DNA from: JAXMCI01 sp046349435
GTDB taxonomy: Bacteria; Pseudomonadota; Alphaproteobacteria; Dongiales; Dongiaceae
Reading direction: 5' to 3'
Length of the DNA stretch: 64,000 bases
NCBI GenBank assembly: GCA_046349435.1
Contig: JAXMCI010000030.1
Span: 1-64,000 of the forward strand
Part shown: one piece after another, positions 41,425 through 50,875 of the stretch
Numbering within the stretch: the stretch's first letter is position 1
Layout: every line of letters begins with the position of its first letter
Notes under the pieces: model-generated
The model's input: only the letters and a program-made list of their open reading frames with translations
Told to the model about the DNA's origin: nothing
The model's database searches: none
Program-made: the position numbers and the translations under genes

Positions 41425-41826
41425 GCCGGCGCGCGAGCCGGACCCGGCGGAAATCGCCGGAATCCCCGCTTCCGGCGCGGGCGTGCCGATCGCCGGCCGG
41501 CGCGGAACGGGAGAGGCGGCGGTTTCTGCACCGGCTGCGTTGCAGGAAGCGAGCGCATCCGGCGCGGCATCGGCCACCATGCGGCGGAGCAGGCCGGGAT
41601 CCTCCCGCGGCAGGTCGACGAGCGCCCGCGCAGGCGGCGAAGCGCGCGGGATCCTGGCCGCCAGAGCTGCGGGAACAGCGCCACCAGGCCGCGCCGCCCG
41701 GCGCGCGGCAGGCCGGGTCCGGCGTCTTGCCGGCGAGCGCCGCCGCCAGGTCGACGCCGACCCGGGCGCCGAGGGCAGGACCCGAATCGGCTGCAGCGGG
41801 CGGCGCGGCGCCAGCGGCCCCGACCA
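41425..41826. other. About 400 nt without an intact gene; possible decayed coding remnant
   Basis: No intact frame with a recognisable product lies between the glycosyltransferase run and the flippase stop. On the minus strand protein-like stretches appear one after another in three frames (LGARVGVDLAAALAGKTPDP; LVALFPQLWRPGSRALR; ALVDLPREDPGLLRRMVADA), which could be a small gene broken by frameshifts. I cannot name a family. Confidence 0.25.
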
Positions 41827-43233
41827 TCAGGCGCGTCGCCCTCGCTCATCTTCATGACGCGCAGCCGCGGCGGGCGCCGCCGCGGCTGCCTGCAGCAGCT
41901 GCCGCGGGGCACGCAGCGCGTAGAGGGTGAGCACGCCGCCCTGGACCACCAGGACGGCGGCGGCGACGCCGATCACGCCCGCCGCGGCGCCGGCGAGGAG
42001 CCCGACGACCAGCAGCAGTGTGAGCGTCGCCTGCCAGCGCAGCTCGATTTCCGGCCGCCCGGCCGCCCGCATCAGCTGCGAGCAGGTGACTGCGAAGGGC
42101 CGGGCAAGGGCGGAAAGGCCGATCAGCATCAGCACCGGCACCGCCTCCGACCAGCGCGCGCCGAACACCAGCGGCACGTAGACCGGCGCCAGCGCCACCT
42201 GCAGCAGGATCACCGGCACGGTCAGCAGCGCGATGATCCGCAAGGTGCGGCGGAACCGCTCGGCGAGCGCCACCGGGTCATGCCTGACCTCGCAAAAATG
42301 TGGATAGATCGCGACCCCGAAGGAGCCGATCAGGCCGAGCGTGAGGCCGAGCCCGGCATTGTAGGCGAAGTAGTAAAGGCCGAGCGCGCGCGCACCGAGC
42401 AGGTAGCCCACGAAAAGGTTGTCGATATTGGCCTGCAGAGTGGTCAGCAGCTCGGTCCCGACGACGCTGCGGCTGAAGCGCAGGATCTCGCGCCAGCCGG
42501 CCAGCGACCAGCGCCGCATCGGGCGCCAGGGATGGGCATAGCGCAGCCCGATCACCCAGATCGGCGCGACCAGCAGCTTCGGCAGGACGATCGCCCACAT
42601 GCCGAGCCCGGCCAGGGCGAGGGCGGCCGTGAGCAGATTGTCGGTCACCACCTGCACCGCGCCGGTCAGCGCGATGCGGCCGAGCCGGCCCTGGCGCTGC
42701 AGCATGGCGCACTGCATGCTGCACAGCGGGGTGGCGAGATAGATGAGGCCCATCAGCGCCACCGGGAGGGCGAGATCGCCGTCCTGGTAGGCCCAGGCGA
42801 TCGGCAGCGCGAGCATCGCCTGCAGCACGAGCAGCCCGCCGCAGACGATCCAGGTGAGGGTCTGCGCCGTCTCGGCGACCTGGGCGACCTCGTCCTCGCC
42901 GGCCTGCACCACCTTGGCGGCGATGCCGTTGCGGGTGAACAGGGCGACCAGCTCGTAGACGGTGAGGACGATCGCCGCGAGCCCGTAGTCGTGCGGCGTC
43001 AGCAGGCGGGCGAGCAGCACGGTGGTGGCGAGGCGCGAGATGCGGATCGCGAGCTGCGCCCCGCCCATCGAGCCGAGGTTGCGCCCGAAGCGGCTGGCCA
43101 GCAGCGCGCGAACGCCGGCCAGCGCCGGCGCGACGGCGATCCGGCCGCGCCACGAGGCCGGCCAGAGCGAGCCGCTTTCTGCGGCGGGATGCGTCTGGCG
43201 GGCGAAGGGGGCGGCAAGCGAACGCGACAGCAT
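41827..43233 (-). CDS. Polysaccharide flippase-like membrane protein (Wzx/MOP family)
   Basis: 468 residues, about 12-14 membrane segments. The N-terminal cytoplasmic part is longer than usual (about 50 residues). Then GGAQLAIRISRLATTVLLARLLTPHDYGLAAIV, the family's characteristic first helices and P-x-D-Y-G motif, and later NIDNLFVGYLLGARALGLYYFAYNAG. Such proteins flip lipid-linked oligosaccharide units across the inner membrane. The protein belongs with the glycosyltransferases beside it. The ATG at 43233 follows CCGGAGAG. A sigma-54-like element is centred about 48 nt upstream. Confidence 0.88.
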   Translation of the reverse strand: MLSRSLAAPFARQTHPAAESGSLWPASWRGRIAVAPALAGVRALLASRFGRNLGSMGGAQLAIRISRLATTVLLARLLTPHDYGLAAIVLTVYELVALFTRNGIAAKVVQAGEDEVAQVAETAQTLTWIVCGGLLVLQAMLALPIAWAYQDGDLALPVALMGLIYLATPLCSMQCAMLQRQGRLGRIALTGAVQVVTDNLLTAALALAGLGMWAIVLPKLLVAPIWVIGLRYAHPWRPMRRWSLAGWREILRFSRSVVGTELLTTLQANIDNLFVGYLLGARALGLYYFAYNAGLGLTLGLIGSFGVAIYPHFCEVRHDPVALAERFRRTLRIIALLTVPVILLQVALAPVYVPLVFGARWSEAVPVLMLIGLSALARPFAVTCSQLMRAAGRPEIELRWQATLTLLLVVGLLAGAAAGVIGVAAAVLVVQGGVLTLYALRAPRQLLQAAAAAPAAAARHEDERGRRA

Positions 43234-43273
43234 GGCACTCTCCGGGAAAAAGCCGCTTCGGCGGCGTCCACTC

Positions 43274-43289
43274 TTCAAGTTCCGGGCCA
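43274..43289 (-). promoter_or_regulatory. Sigma-54-like promoter element upstream of the flippase gene
   Basis: Minus-strand TGGCCCGGAACTTGAA, with GG-N10-GA spacing. It shares GCTGGCCCG, the CTTGAAGA block and the exact 41-nt distance to the start codon with the element at 41409-41424. The -12 dinucleotide is GA rather than the consensus GC. Confidence 0.45.
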
Positions 43290-43480
43290 GCCGCGGCACC
43301 GGCCGGCATTCCTGCGATCGCCGCGGCGCCACCGCTGCTCCCGACCGCCGCGGAACGGGTGAGCCCTCCCAGGCTGCGCGGCCCGACCATCGCGCCTCGC
43401 GTCGCACCCAAGCCGGGGGTACGGGGAGACGGAGCACGGCAATGCCCGAAACACGTGGATTCTATCGCTGCCGGCCCGGC

Positions 43481-43495
43481 TGGCACGGGCGATGC
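43481..43495 (+). promoter_or_regulatory. Strong sigma-54 promoter candidate for the WecG/sugar-transferase gene
   Basis: TGGCACGGGCGATGC matches the sigma-54 consensus TGGCACG-N4-TTGC in all but one position and has exact GG-N10-GC spacing (GG 43482-43483, GC 43494-43495). Transcription would start near 43507, about 26 nt before the ATG at 43533. A sigma-54 activator gene lies about 4 kb downstream. Confidence 0.6.
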
Positions 43496-43532
43496 GAAAG
43501 CGACCGCCGACACGCCTGTACCGGAGGACCCG

Positions 43533-44963
43533 ATGCTCACCACCGCCATCCCGCTGCCCGGCAAGACCGCCTGGACCCGTGCCGCCGCCGGCGCCAGCTC
43601 CGCCCAGGGCGGCCTGCCGACCGTCGACCTGTTCGGCCTGCCGCTGGTCGACGCGCCGATGCGCCGCACGCTCGACCACATCATGGTCGGGCTGGAGGCC
43701 GGGGCGCAGAGCCACATCGCCTTCGTCAATGCACATTGCGTCAACGTCGCCCAGGGCGATGCGGAGTACCGGCTCGCCCTCGGGCGTGCGGCGCGACTGC
43801 TGCCGGATGGCTCCGGCCTCGCCCTTGCGGCCGGGCTGCAGGGCCAGCGCTTCGCCGCCAACCTCAACGGCACCGACCTGGTGCCGCTGCTCTGCCGGCG
43901 GCTGGCGCGGGCCGGCCGCTCGGTGTTCCTGCTCGGCGGCCGCCCCGGCGTCGCCGAGGCGGCGGCGGCCGAGCTGCAGCGCCGCGCCCCCGGCCTGACC
44001 GTGGCGGGCACCCGCGACGGCTACTTCGCGCCGGAGGACGAGGCCGCGGTGATCGAGCAGGTCAACCGCTCCGAGGCCGACGTGCTGCTGGTCGCCTTCG
44101 GCGTGCCGCGGCAGGAGCTGTGGATCGACCGCAACCTGGCGCGCCTCGCCGCGCCGCTGGTGATGGGCGTGGGCGGCCTGTTCGACTTCATGTCGGGCCG
44201 CATCCCGCGGGCGCCCAGGGCGCTGCGCCGGCTCGGGCTGGAATGGACCTGGCGCTTCTGGCAGGAGCCGCGCCGCATGTTCGGCCGCTACATCCTCGGC
44301 AACCCGCGCTTCGTCGGCCGCGCGGTGCGGGAGGCGGCCCCCGCCGTCCGCCGCCGCGCCGATCTCGGGCTGAAGCGCGGCCTCGACGTCGCGGTCGCCG
44401 GCGGCGCGCTGCTGGCGCTGGCGCCGGCGCTGGCGGCCCTGGCGGTCGCCGTGCGGCTGGACTCGCAGGGCCCGGCGCTGTTCCGCCAGACCAGGGTCGG
44501 CGAGAACGGCCGGACCTTCACGCTCTACAAGTTCCGCTCGATGTACGTCGACGCCGAGGCCCGGCGCGCCGCCCTGCAGGCGCAGAACCAGCATGGCGAG
44601 GCGGGCGTCACCTTCAAGATGAAGCGCGACCCGCGCATTACCCGGGTCGGCCGCTGGCTGCGCCGCTTCTCGCTCGACGAGGTGCCGCAGCTGTGGAACG
44701 TGCTGAAGGGCGACATGTCGCTGGTCGGCTCGCGCCCGCCGCTGCCCAGCGAGGTGGCGCGCTACACCCCGGCGCAGTGGGCGCGGCTGGCGGGACGGCC
44801 GGGGCTGACCGGCCTGTGGCAGGTGTCCGGCCGCGCCGAGATTCCGTTCGAGCGCCAGGTCGAGATGGACGTCGACTACCTCCGCCGCCGTACCATCCTG
44901 CTCGACCTCGCCATCCTGTTGCGCACCGTCCCGGCCGTGCTCGGCGGCCGCGGCGCCTACTGA
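43533..44963 (+). CDS. Fusion of WecG/TagA-type glycosyltransferase and polyprenyl-phosphate sugar-1-phosphate transferase
   Basis: 476 residues with two enzymes in one chain. Residues about 25-255 are a WecG/TagA/CpsF (GT26) domain: VDLFGLPLVDAPMRRTLDHI, FVNAHCVNVA, LLPDGSGLALAAGLQG, VFLLGGRPGVAEAAAAELQR, LLVAFGVPRQELWIDRNL. Residues about 280-476 are a bacterial sugar transferase of the WbaP/ExoY type: GLKRGLDVAVAGGALLALAP (membrane helix), FRQTRVGENGRTFTLYKFRSM, ITRVGRWLRRFSLDEVPQLW, GDMSLVGSRP, GLTGLWQVSGRAE. The second domain would start the lipid-linked repeat unit and the first would add the second sugar. The ATG at 43533 follows GGAGGA; upstream codons are leader. Confidence 0.9.
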   Translation: MLTTAIPLPGKTAWTRAAAGASSAQGGLPTVDLFGLPLVDAPMRRTLDHIMVGLEAGAQSHIAFVNAHCVNVAQGDAEYRLALGRAARLLPDGSGLALAAGLQGQRFAANLNGTDLVPLLCRRLARAGRSVFLLGGRPGVAEAAAAELQRRAPGLTVAGTRDGYFAPEDEAAVIEQVNRSEADVLLVAFGVPRQELWIDRNLARLAAPLVMGVGGLFDFMSGRIPRAPRALRRLGLEWTWRFWQEPRRMFGRYILGNPRFVGRAVREAAPAVRRRADLGLKRGLDVAVAGGALLALAPALAALAVAVRLDSQGPALFRQTRVGENGRTFTLYKFRSMYVDAEARRAALQAQNQHGEAGVTFKMKRDPRITRVGRWLRRFSLDEVPQLWNVLKGDMSLVGSRPPLPSEVARYTPAQWARLAGRPGLTGLWQVSGRAEIPFERQVEMDVDYLRRRTILLDLAILLRTVPAVLGGRGAY

Positions 44964-45001
44964 GCGCCACCCATCGCACACCGGTCAGCGAGGCTCGGAC
45001 C

Positions 45002-45265
45002 ATGGACATCGACGGCAAGCTGCCCCAGGGCTACATCGTGATCTGCGCACACGGCCATCCCGCCAGGAGCTTCCTGGTGAAGCGGCTCGGCCCTTCGGTC
45101 GAATGCCCGGAATGCGGCCGCACCGCGCTCTCGACCGAGCTCGCCGGCGCCTACCACGCCCGCTTCGCGGCCGCGGCCCGGCGACAGCCGATGCCGGCGG
45201 CAGCCGGGTGGCCGGTCCCCGGCCGCCCCGACGATCCACCTCCACGATTGCGGCTGGGGCTTTGA
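45002..45265 (+). CDS. Small hypothetical protein with putative zinc-ribbon
   Basis: 87 residues. Cys15 and His17 (VICAHGH) with Cys35 and Cys38 (VECPECGRTAL) could bind one zinc. The C-terminal half is Pro/Arg-rich and probably disordered. No family recognised. It starts 38 nt after the sugar-transferase fusion gene, so it may be translated from the same message. Coding status is moderately likely. Confidence 0.45.
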   Translation: MDIDGKLPQGYIVICAHGHPARSFLVKRLGPSVECPECGRTALSTELAGAYHARFAAAARRQPMPAAAGWPVPGRPDDPPPRLRLGL

Positions 45266-45422
45266 CCCATTCTGCAATGGAATAGTGCATAGTGGGAGGC
45301 CTGCGGACAGCCGGCGGGCCGGAGACGGTCCGATTCAGCCGAAAATGGGACATCCGGCGACCTGCAGAGGCTGGCTCGATTCCTGCGTTCCGCCATGCCG
45401 CGACGATGTGGAGCTGGACGCG

Positions 45423-47465
45423 ATGGGTCACATGCCGGCAGGGCGACCGGAGAACGAGGCGGAGCGGCTCGCCGCGCTGCATCGCACGGCGCTCCTCGAC
45501 ACCCCGCCGGAGGAGCGCTTCGACCGCCTGACCCGGCTGGCCGCCGGGCTGCTCGGCACCCGAACGGCGCTGATCTCGCTGGTCGACCGCGACCGCCAGT
45601 GGTTCAAGTCCGCCTACGGCCTGGACGTCGCCGAGACGCCGCGCGACCTCGCCTTCTGCGCCCATGCGATCCTCGACCGCGGCCCGTTCGTCGTGCTCGA
45701 CGCCGCCGCCGATCCGCGCTTCTCCGAGAACCCGCTGGTGACGGGCCGCCCCGGCGTCCGCTTCTATGCCGGGGCGCCGCTCACCGACCGCGACGGGCAG
45801 GCGCTCGGCACGCTGTGCATCATCGACCCCGCCCCGCGCGAGGCCTTCAGCCCGCGCGAGGAGGCGGTGCTGCTCGACCTCGCCGCCCTGGTGGCGGACG
45901 AGATCGAGCTGCGGCAGACGCTGAGCGCGCTCGCCGCCGCCGAGACGGCGCTGCGGCAGGCCAAGGACGACGCCGAGGCGGCGAACGCCGCCAAGAGCGA
46001 GTTCCTGGCGATGATCAGCCACGAGATGCGCACGCCGCTGAACGGCATCCTCGGCGCGCTCGGCCTGATCGCCGATTCACCGCTCGACAAGGAGCAGGCG
46101 CACCTCGCCGGGGTCGCCCAGCGCTCGGCCGATGCGCTGCTGGCGCTGATCAGCGACGTGCTCGACCTCGCCAGGATCGAGGCCGGCCGCCTCGACATCG
46201 AGCGCGCCGCCTTCGCGCCGCGGGAGATCGCCGGCGACGTGGTCGAGATGCTGCGCTGCCAGGCGCAGGCCAAGGGGCTGGCCTTCGGCCTGCAGGTTTC
46301 CCCGGCGGTGCCGGAGCGGCTGACCAGCGACCCCGACCGCATCCGCCAGGTGCTGCTGAACCTGGCGGCCAACGCGATCAAGTTCACCGAGCGGGGCAGC
46401 GTGACGATCGAGCTCGGCTACGCCGCAGCCGACGGCCCGGGGGGCCGGCTGCGGCTCGCCGTGGTCGACACCGGGATCGGCATCGCCGAGGCGCAGCGCA
46501 CGCTGCTGTTCCAGCCCTTCGCCCAGCTCGATTCCTCGCGCCGCCGCCGCTTCGGCGGCAGCGGCCTCGGTCTCGCCATCTGCCGCCGCCTGATCGAGCT
46601 GCTCGGCGGCATCATCGGGGTCGAGAGCGCGCCCGGCGAGGGCAGCCGGTTCTGGGCCGAGCTGCCGGTCATGGTCGCCGAGGCCGCCCCGGGCGCGCCG
46701 CCGGAGGCCGAGCCGGCCGCCCTGGAGGGGCGCATCCTGCTGGTCGAGGACAGCCAGACCAACGCGCTGGTCGCCCGCACCCTGCTCGAGCGCAAGGGCG
46801 CGCGGGTCGACCATGTCGGCGACGGCGTGCAGGCGCTGGCCGCCCTGCAGGAGCGGCCCTACGACCGGGTGCTGATGGACGTCGCCATGCCCGAGATGGA
46901 CGGCATCGAGGCGACGCGCCGGATCCGCGCCCTGAGCGGCCCGACGGGCCGCCTGCCGATCCTCGGGATGAGCGCGCACGCGCTGGCCGGCGACGCCCAG
47001 GCCTGCCGGGCGGCCGGCATGGACGGCTATCTCACCAAGCCGCTGCAGCGCGGCTCCTTCCTCGCCGCCGTCGGCACCGCGCTGGCCGCGCGGCGGCCGG
47101 CGTCCGCCACGGCGCCGGCCGCGCCGCTGATCGACGCCGCCCAGGTCGGCGAGATCTGGGGCGGCATGGAGCCCGAGATCTACCGCGAGATCGTCCAGGT
47201 GTTCATCGCCGAGCTCGAGCAGCGGCTGACGCGCATGGAGAGCGCCGCGGCGGTCGGCGAGAGCCAGGCGCTGGCGCGCCAGGCCCATGCCATCAAGGGC
47301 GCCGCGGCCAATGTCGGCGCCCTGCCGCTCTCGGCCGCCGCGGCCGAGCTCGAGCGCGACCCTGCCACCGACGATCCGGCGGCGGCGCGCCGCCGGGTTG
47401 CCACGCTCACCGACCTCGCCCGGCGCACCATGAACGCGCTCGCCGGGCTCGATCTGCAACCCTAG
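45423..47465 (+). CDS. Hybrid sensor histidine kinase with GAF, receiver and HPt domains
   Basis: 680 residues, no membrane segment, so cytoplasmic. GAF domain (about 20-165; FDRLTRLAAGLLGTRTALIS, FCAHAILDRGPFVVLDA, RFYAGAPLTDRDGQALGTLC). Dimerisation/phosphoacceptor domain with His200 in ISHEMRTPLNG. ATPase domain with NLAANAIKFTE and VVDTGIGI, then FGGSGLGLAI. Receiver domain with Asp486 (LMDVAMPEMDG). C-terminal HPt with His622 (QAHAIKGAAANVG). It thus holds a complete internal phosphorelay. The next gene, 14 nt on, is an NtrC-class activator and the obvious output. The GAF sequence is of the group often found N-terminal in soluble kinases; its signal is unknown. The ATG at 45423 was chosen after GGAG. 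Confidence 0.9.
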   Translation: MGHMPAGRPENEAERLAALHRTALLDTPPEERFDRLTRLAAGLLGTRTALISLVDRDRQWFKSAYGLDVAETPRDLAFCAHAILDRGPFVVLDAAADPRFSENPLVTGRPGVRFYAGAPLTDRDGQALGTLCIIDPAPREAFSPREEAVLLDLAALVADEIELRQTLSALAAAETALRQAKDDAEAANAAKSEFLAMISHEMRTPLNGILGALGLIADSPLDKEQAHLAGVAQRSADALLALISDVLDLARIEAGRLDIERAAFAPREIAGDVVEMLRCQAQAKGLAFGLQVSPAVPERLTSDPDRIRQVLLNLAANAIKFTERGSVTIELGYAAADGPGGRLRLAVVDTGIGIAEAQRTLLFQPFAQLDSSRRRRFGGSGLGLAICRRLIELLGGIIGVESAPGEGSRFWAELPVMVAEAAPGAPPEAEPAALEGRILLVEDSQTNALVARTLLERKGARVDHVGDGVQALAALQERPYDRVLMDVAMPEMDGIEATRRIRALSGPTGRLPILGMSAHALAGDAQACRAAGMDGYLTKPLQRGSFLAAVGTALAARRPASATAPAAPLIDAAQVGEIWGGMEPEIYREIVQVFIAELEQRLTRMESAAAVGESQALARQAHAIKGAAANVGALPLSAAAAELERDPATDDPAAARRRVATLTDLARRTMNALAGLDLQP

Positions 47466-47479
47466 ACCAGCGACCGGCC

Positions 47480-48931
<1,452 letters not shown>

Positions 48932-48934
48932 CCG

Positions 48935-49696
48935 CTACGCGACCCAGCGCCAGGCCAGCACCAGCAGCAGGCCGGCATTGAGGATCATCACCGCCGGCGC
49001 CAGCCGGGCGGCGAGCCCGCGCCAGCGGCCGATCCAGCCGCCGAGGAAGCCGACCGCCACCAGCATCGGCAGGGTGCCGAGGCCGAAGGCCAGCATCGCG
49101 GCGGCGGCGGAAGCGGGCGAGGCGCTGGCCGCCGCGGCGGCGAGCGCGCCGTAGAGCAGGCCGCAGGGAATGAAGCCCAGCAGCAGCCCGAGGGCGTAGC
49201 CGCGCCCAGGGCCGGGCGCCAGCAGCGGCCGGGCGAGCCGCGAGACCAGCCCGGCCCAGCGCCGACCCGCCGCAGAGCCCGTCGCCGGCACCAGCCCGAG
49301 CCGGGCGGCGCCGACCAGGAGGAAGCCGAGCGCCGCCAGCACCAGCAGCGCCGCCGAGACGGCCCGGGCGTCGATCAGCCGGCCGATCCCGCCGGCCGCG
49401 CCGGCCGCCACCGCGGCCAGCCCGGCATAGGTGGTCAGCCGCCCGAGGTGATAAGGCAGCAGCAGGGCGCCCTTGAGCCGGCGCAGCTCGCCGCCGGGAC
49501 CGGCCGCCATGCCGGCCAGCCGGCCGCCCGCCTGGGCCAGCACGAAGGGGCCGCACATGCCCGCGCAATGGGTCGGGCTGCCGAGCAGGCCGGCGAGGAA
49601 CAGGCTCGCCAGCAGCCCGCCATGGGCCGACGCGATGTGGCCACAGCCGGCCAGCCCGCTCGCCAGCAGCGCGCTCAGCATGCCCGCCTGGTCCAT
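48935..49696 (-). CDS. SafE/TauE-like membrane protein associated with cbb3 oxidase (COG2836 type)
   Basis: 253 residues, about six membrane helices. GSPTHCAGMCGPFVLA near the N-terminus has the H-C-x-x-M-C motif typical of the COG2836 'sulfite exporter TauE/SafE family' members found with cco genes. FIPCGLLYGALAAAAA and AFGLGTLPMLVAVGFLGG follow. Members linked to cbb3 oxidases are thought to act in copper handling or oxidase assembly rather than sulfite export, and the two-Cys/Met motif fits a metal role. The ATG at 49696 fits better than the start at 49726. It is divergent from the cbb3 operon across an FNR-type box, so it is probably co-regulated. Confidence 0.8.
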   Translation of the reverse strand: MDQAGMLSALLASGLAGCGHIASAHGGLLASLFLAGLLGSPTHCAGMCGPFVLAQAGGRLAGMAAGPGGELRRLKGALLLPYHLGRLTTYAGLAAVAAGAAGGIGRLIDARAVSAALLVLAALGFLLVGAARLGLVPATGSAAGRRWAGLVSRLARPLLAPGPGRGYALGLLLGFIPCGLLYGALAAAAASASPASAAAAMLAFGLGTLPMLVAVGFLGGWIGRWRGLAARLAPAVMILNAGLLLVLAWRWVA

Positions 49697-49750
49697 CGCC
49701 CGCCTCGTTCCCGAACGCCGCGACACTGGGCGCCGCGAGGCTCCGCGACC

Positions 49751-49764
49751 TTGATCCAGATCAA
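49751..49764. promoter_or_regulatory. FNR/FixK-type binding site
   Basis: TTGATCCAGATCAA is a perfect match to the FNR/FixK palindrome TTGAT-N4-ATCAA. It lies between the divergent SafE/TauE-like gene (55 nt) and the gene before ccoN (about 72 nt), as expected for low-oxygen activation of a cbb3 region. Confidence 0.8.
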
Positions 49765-49835
49765 GGCATCGCGGCCCTCACGGCCTCACATAGGGTCGTT
49801 CCTCTGCGGCACTGCAGCAAGGATAGAAAAGGCCG

Positions 49836-50609
49836 ATGGTCGAGGCCCTGCAAACGACGAGCGGATTGGCGCTGCCGGTGCGCCGGGTCGATGTCGAGCG
49901 ACCCTGGCAATGGCTGACCGCCGGCTGGCGCGATCTCTGCGCCGCGCCGGTCGTCTCGCTCGCCTACGGCGCGGTCTTCGTGGTCGTCAGCTTCACGCTG
50001 ACCCTCGGGCTGTGGCTCTACGACCTCACCTATCTCGTGCTGCCGCTGGCCGCCGGCTTCCTGCTGGTGGCGCCGATGCTGGCGGTCGGGCTCTACGAGA
50101 GCAGCCGCCGGCTGGAGCGGGGCAAGCAGCCCCGGCTGGGGGATGCGGTGCGCGCCTGGCGGCGCAACGCCGGCGGGCTGGCGGCGATGGGCCTGGTGCT
50201 GGCGCTCTTCATGCTCGCCTGGATCCGCATCGCCTTCCTGGTCTTCGCCCTCTTCTTCGGCACCGCCGACCCCAATTTCGCGATGCTGGTCGACAGCATC
50301 TTCTTCAGCCTCGTGGGCATACCGTTCCTGGTCGTCGGCACCATCATCGGCGGCGTGCTGGCGGCGGGCGTCTTCGCGCTCTCCGTGGTCGCCCCGCCGC
50401 TGCTGCTCGACCGCGATGTCGGCGCGCTCACCGCGATGGCGACCAGCGTCGCCGCGGTGCTGCGCAACTGGCGGGTGATGATCGGCTGGGGGGCCCTCAT
50501 CGTCCTGTTCACCGCGGGCGGTCTGGTCACCGCCTATATCGGGCTTGCCCTCACCTGGCCGCTGATCGGCCATGCCTCGTGGCACGCCTATCGCGACCTG
50601 GTCGCCTGA
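49836..50609 (+). CDS. DUF2189-domain integral membrane protein
   Basis: 257 residues, about six membrane helices. Starts with a cytoplasmic segment (VRRVDVERPWQWLTAGWRDL) and contains FLLVAPMLAVGLYESSRRLE, VSVVAPPLLLDRDV-like features and C-terminal WPLIGHASWHAYRDL, the hallmark end of DUF2189 proteins. Members are often near respiratory genes; the function is unknown. It is the first gene after the FNR-type box and is followed at close range by a small membrane protein and ccoN, so it probably belongs to the oxidase operon. Confidence 0.82.
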   Translation: MVEALQTTSGLALPVRRVDVERPWQWLTAGWRDLCAAPVVSLAYGAVFVVVSFTLTLGLWLYDLTYLVLPLAAGFLLVAPMLAVGLYESSRRLERGKQPRLGDAVRAWRRNAGGLAAMGLVLALFMLAWIRIAFLVFALFFGTADPNFAMLVDSIFFSLVGIPFLVVGTIIGGVLAAGVFALSVVAPPLLLDRDVGALTAMATSVAAVLRNWRVMIGWGALIVLFTAGGLVTAYIGLALTWPLIGHASWHAYRDLVA

Positions 50610-50638
50610 GCCGGTCGTCAAATCGGGGGTCGTTCATC

Positions 50639-50836
50639 ATGCAGGACATCTTCGCCTGGCTCGTCGGCGGCATCATCGCGATCGTCGGCCTGATCGGGCT
50701 GTTCCTCAGCTCGCGCGCGGTCGACATCATCTTCGCCGGGTTCGGCATGGCGCTCTTCGCCTTCGCCATCCTCTTCATCTTCCTGCAGATCAAGCGGTCG
50801 TTCGACCGCCAGGAGTCCGGCGGCCAGCACGCCTGA
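50639..50836 (+). CDS. Small single- or double-pass membrane protein upstream of ccoN
   Basis: 65 residues from the ATG at 50639. Two hydrophobic stretches (FAWLVGGIIAIVGLIGLFLS and IIFAGFGMALFAFAILFIFL) separated by Arg-Ala-Val-Asp suggest two membrane helices with a short polar C-terminus. I recognise no family. It lies 29 nt after the DUF2189 gene and 39 nt before ccoN, well inside the operon; an assembly or small-subunit role would be only a guess. Confidence 0.6.
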   Translation: MQDIFAWLVGGIIAIVGLIGLFLSSRAVDIIFAGFGMALFAFAILFIFLQIKRSFDRQESGGQHA

Positions 50837-50875
50837 GCCGCGTCGTCCCTCAACCCGACCTTTAGGAGCTCCGTC

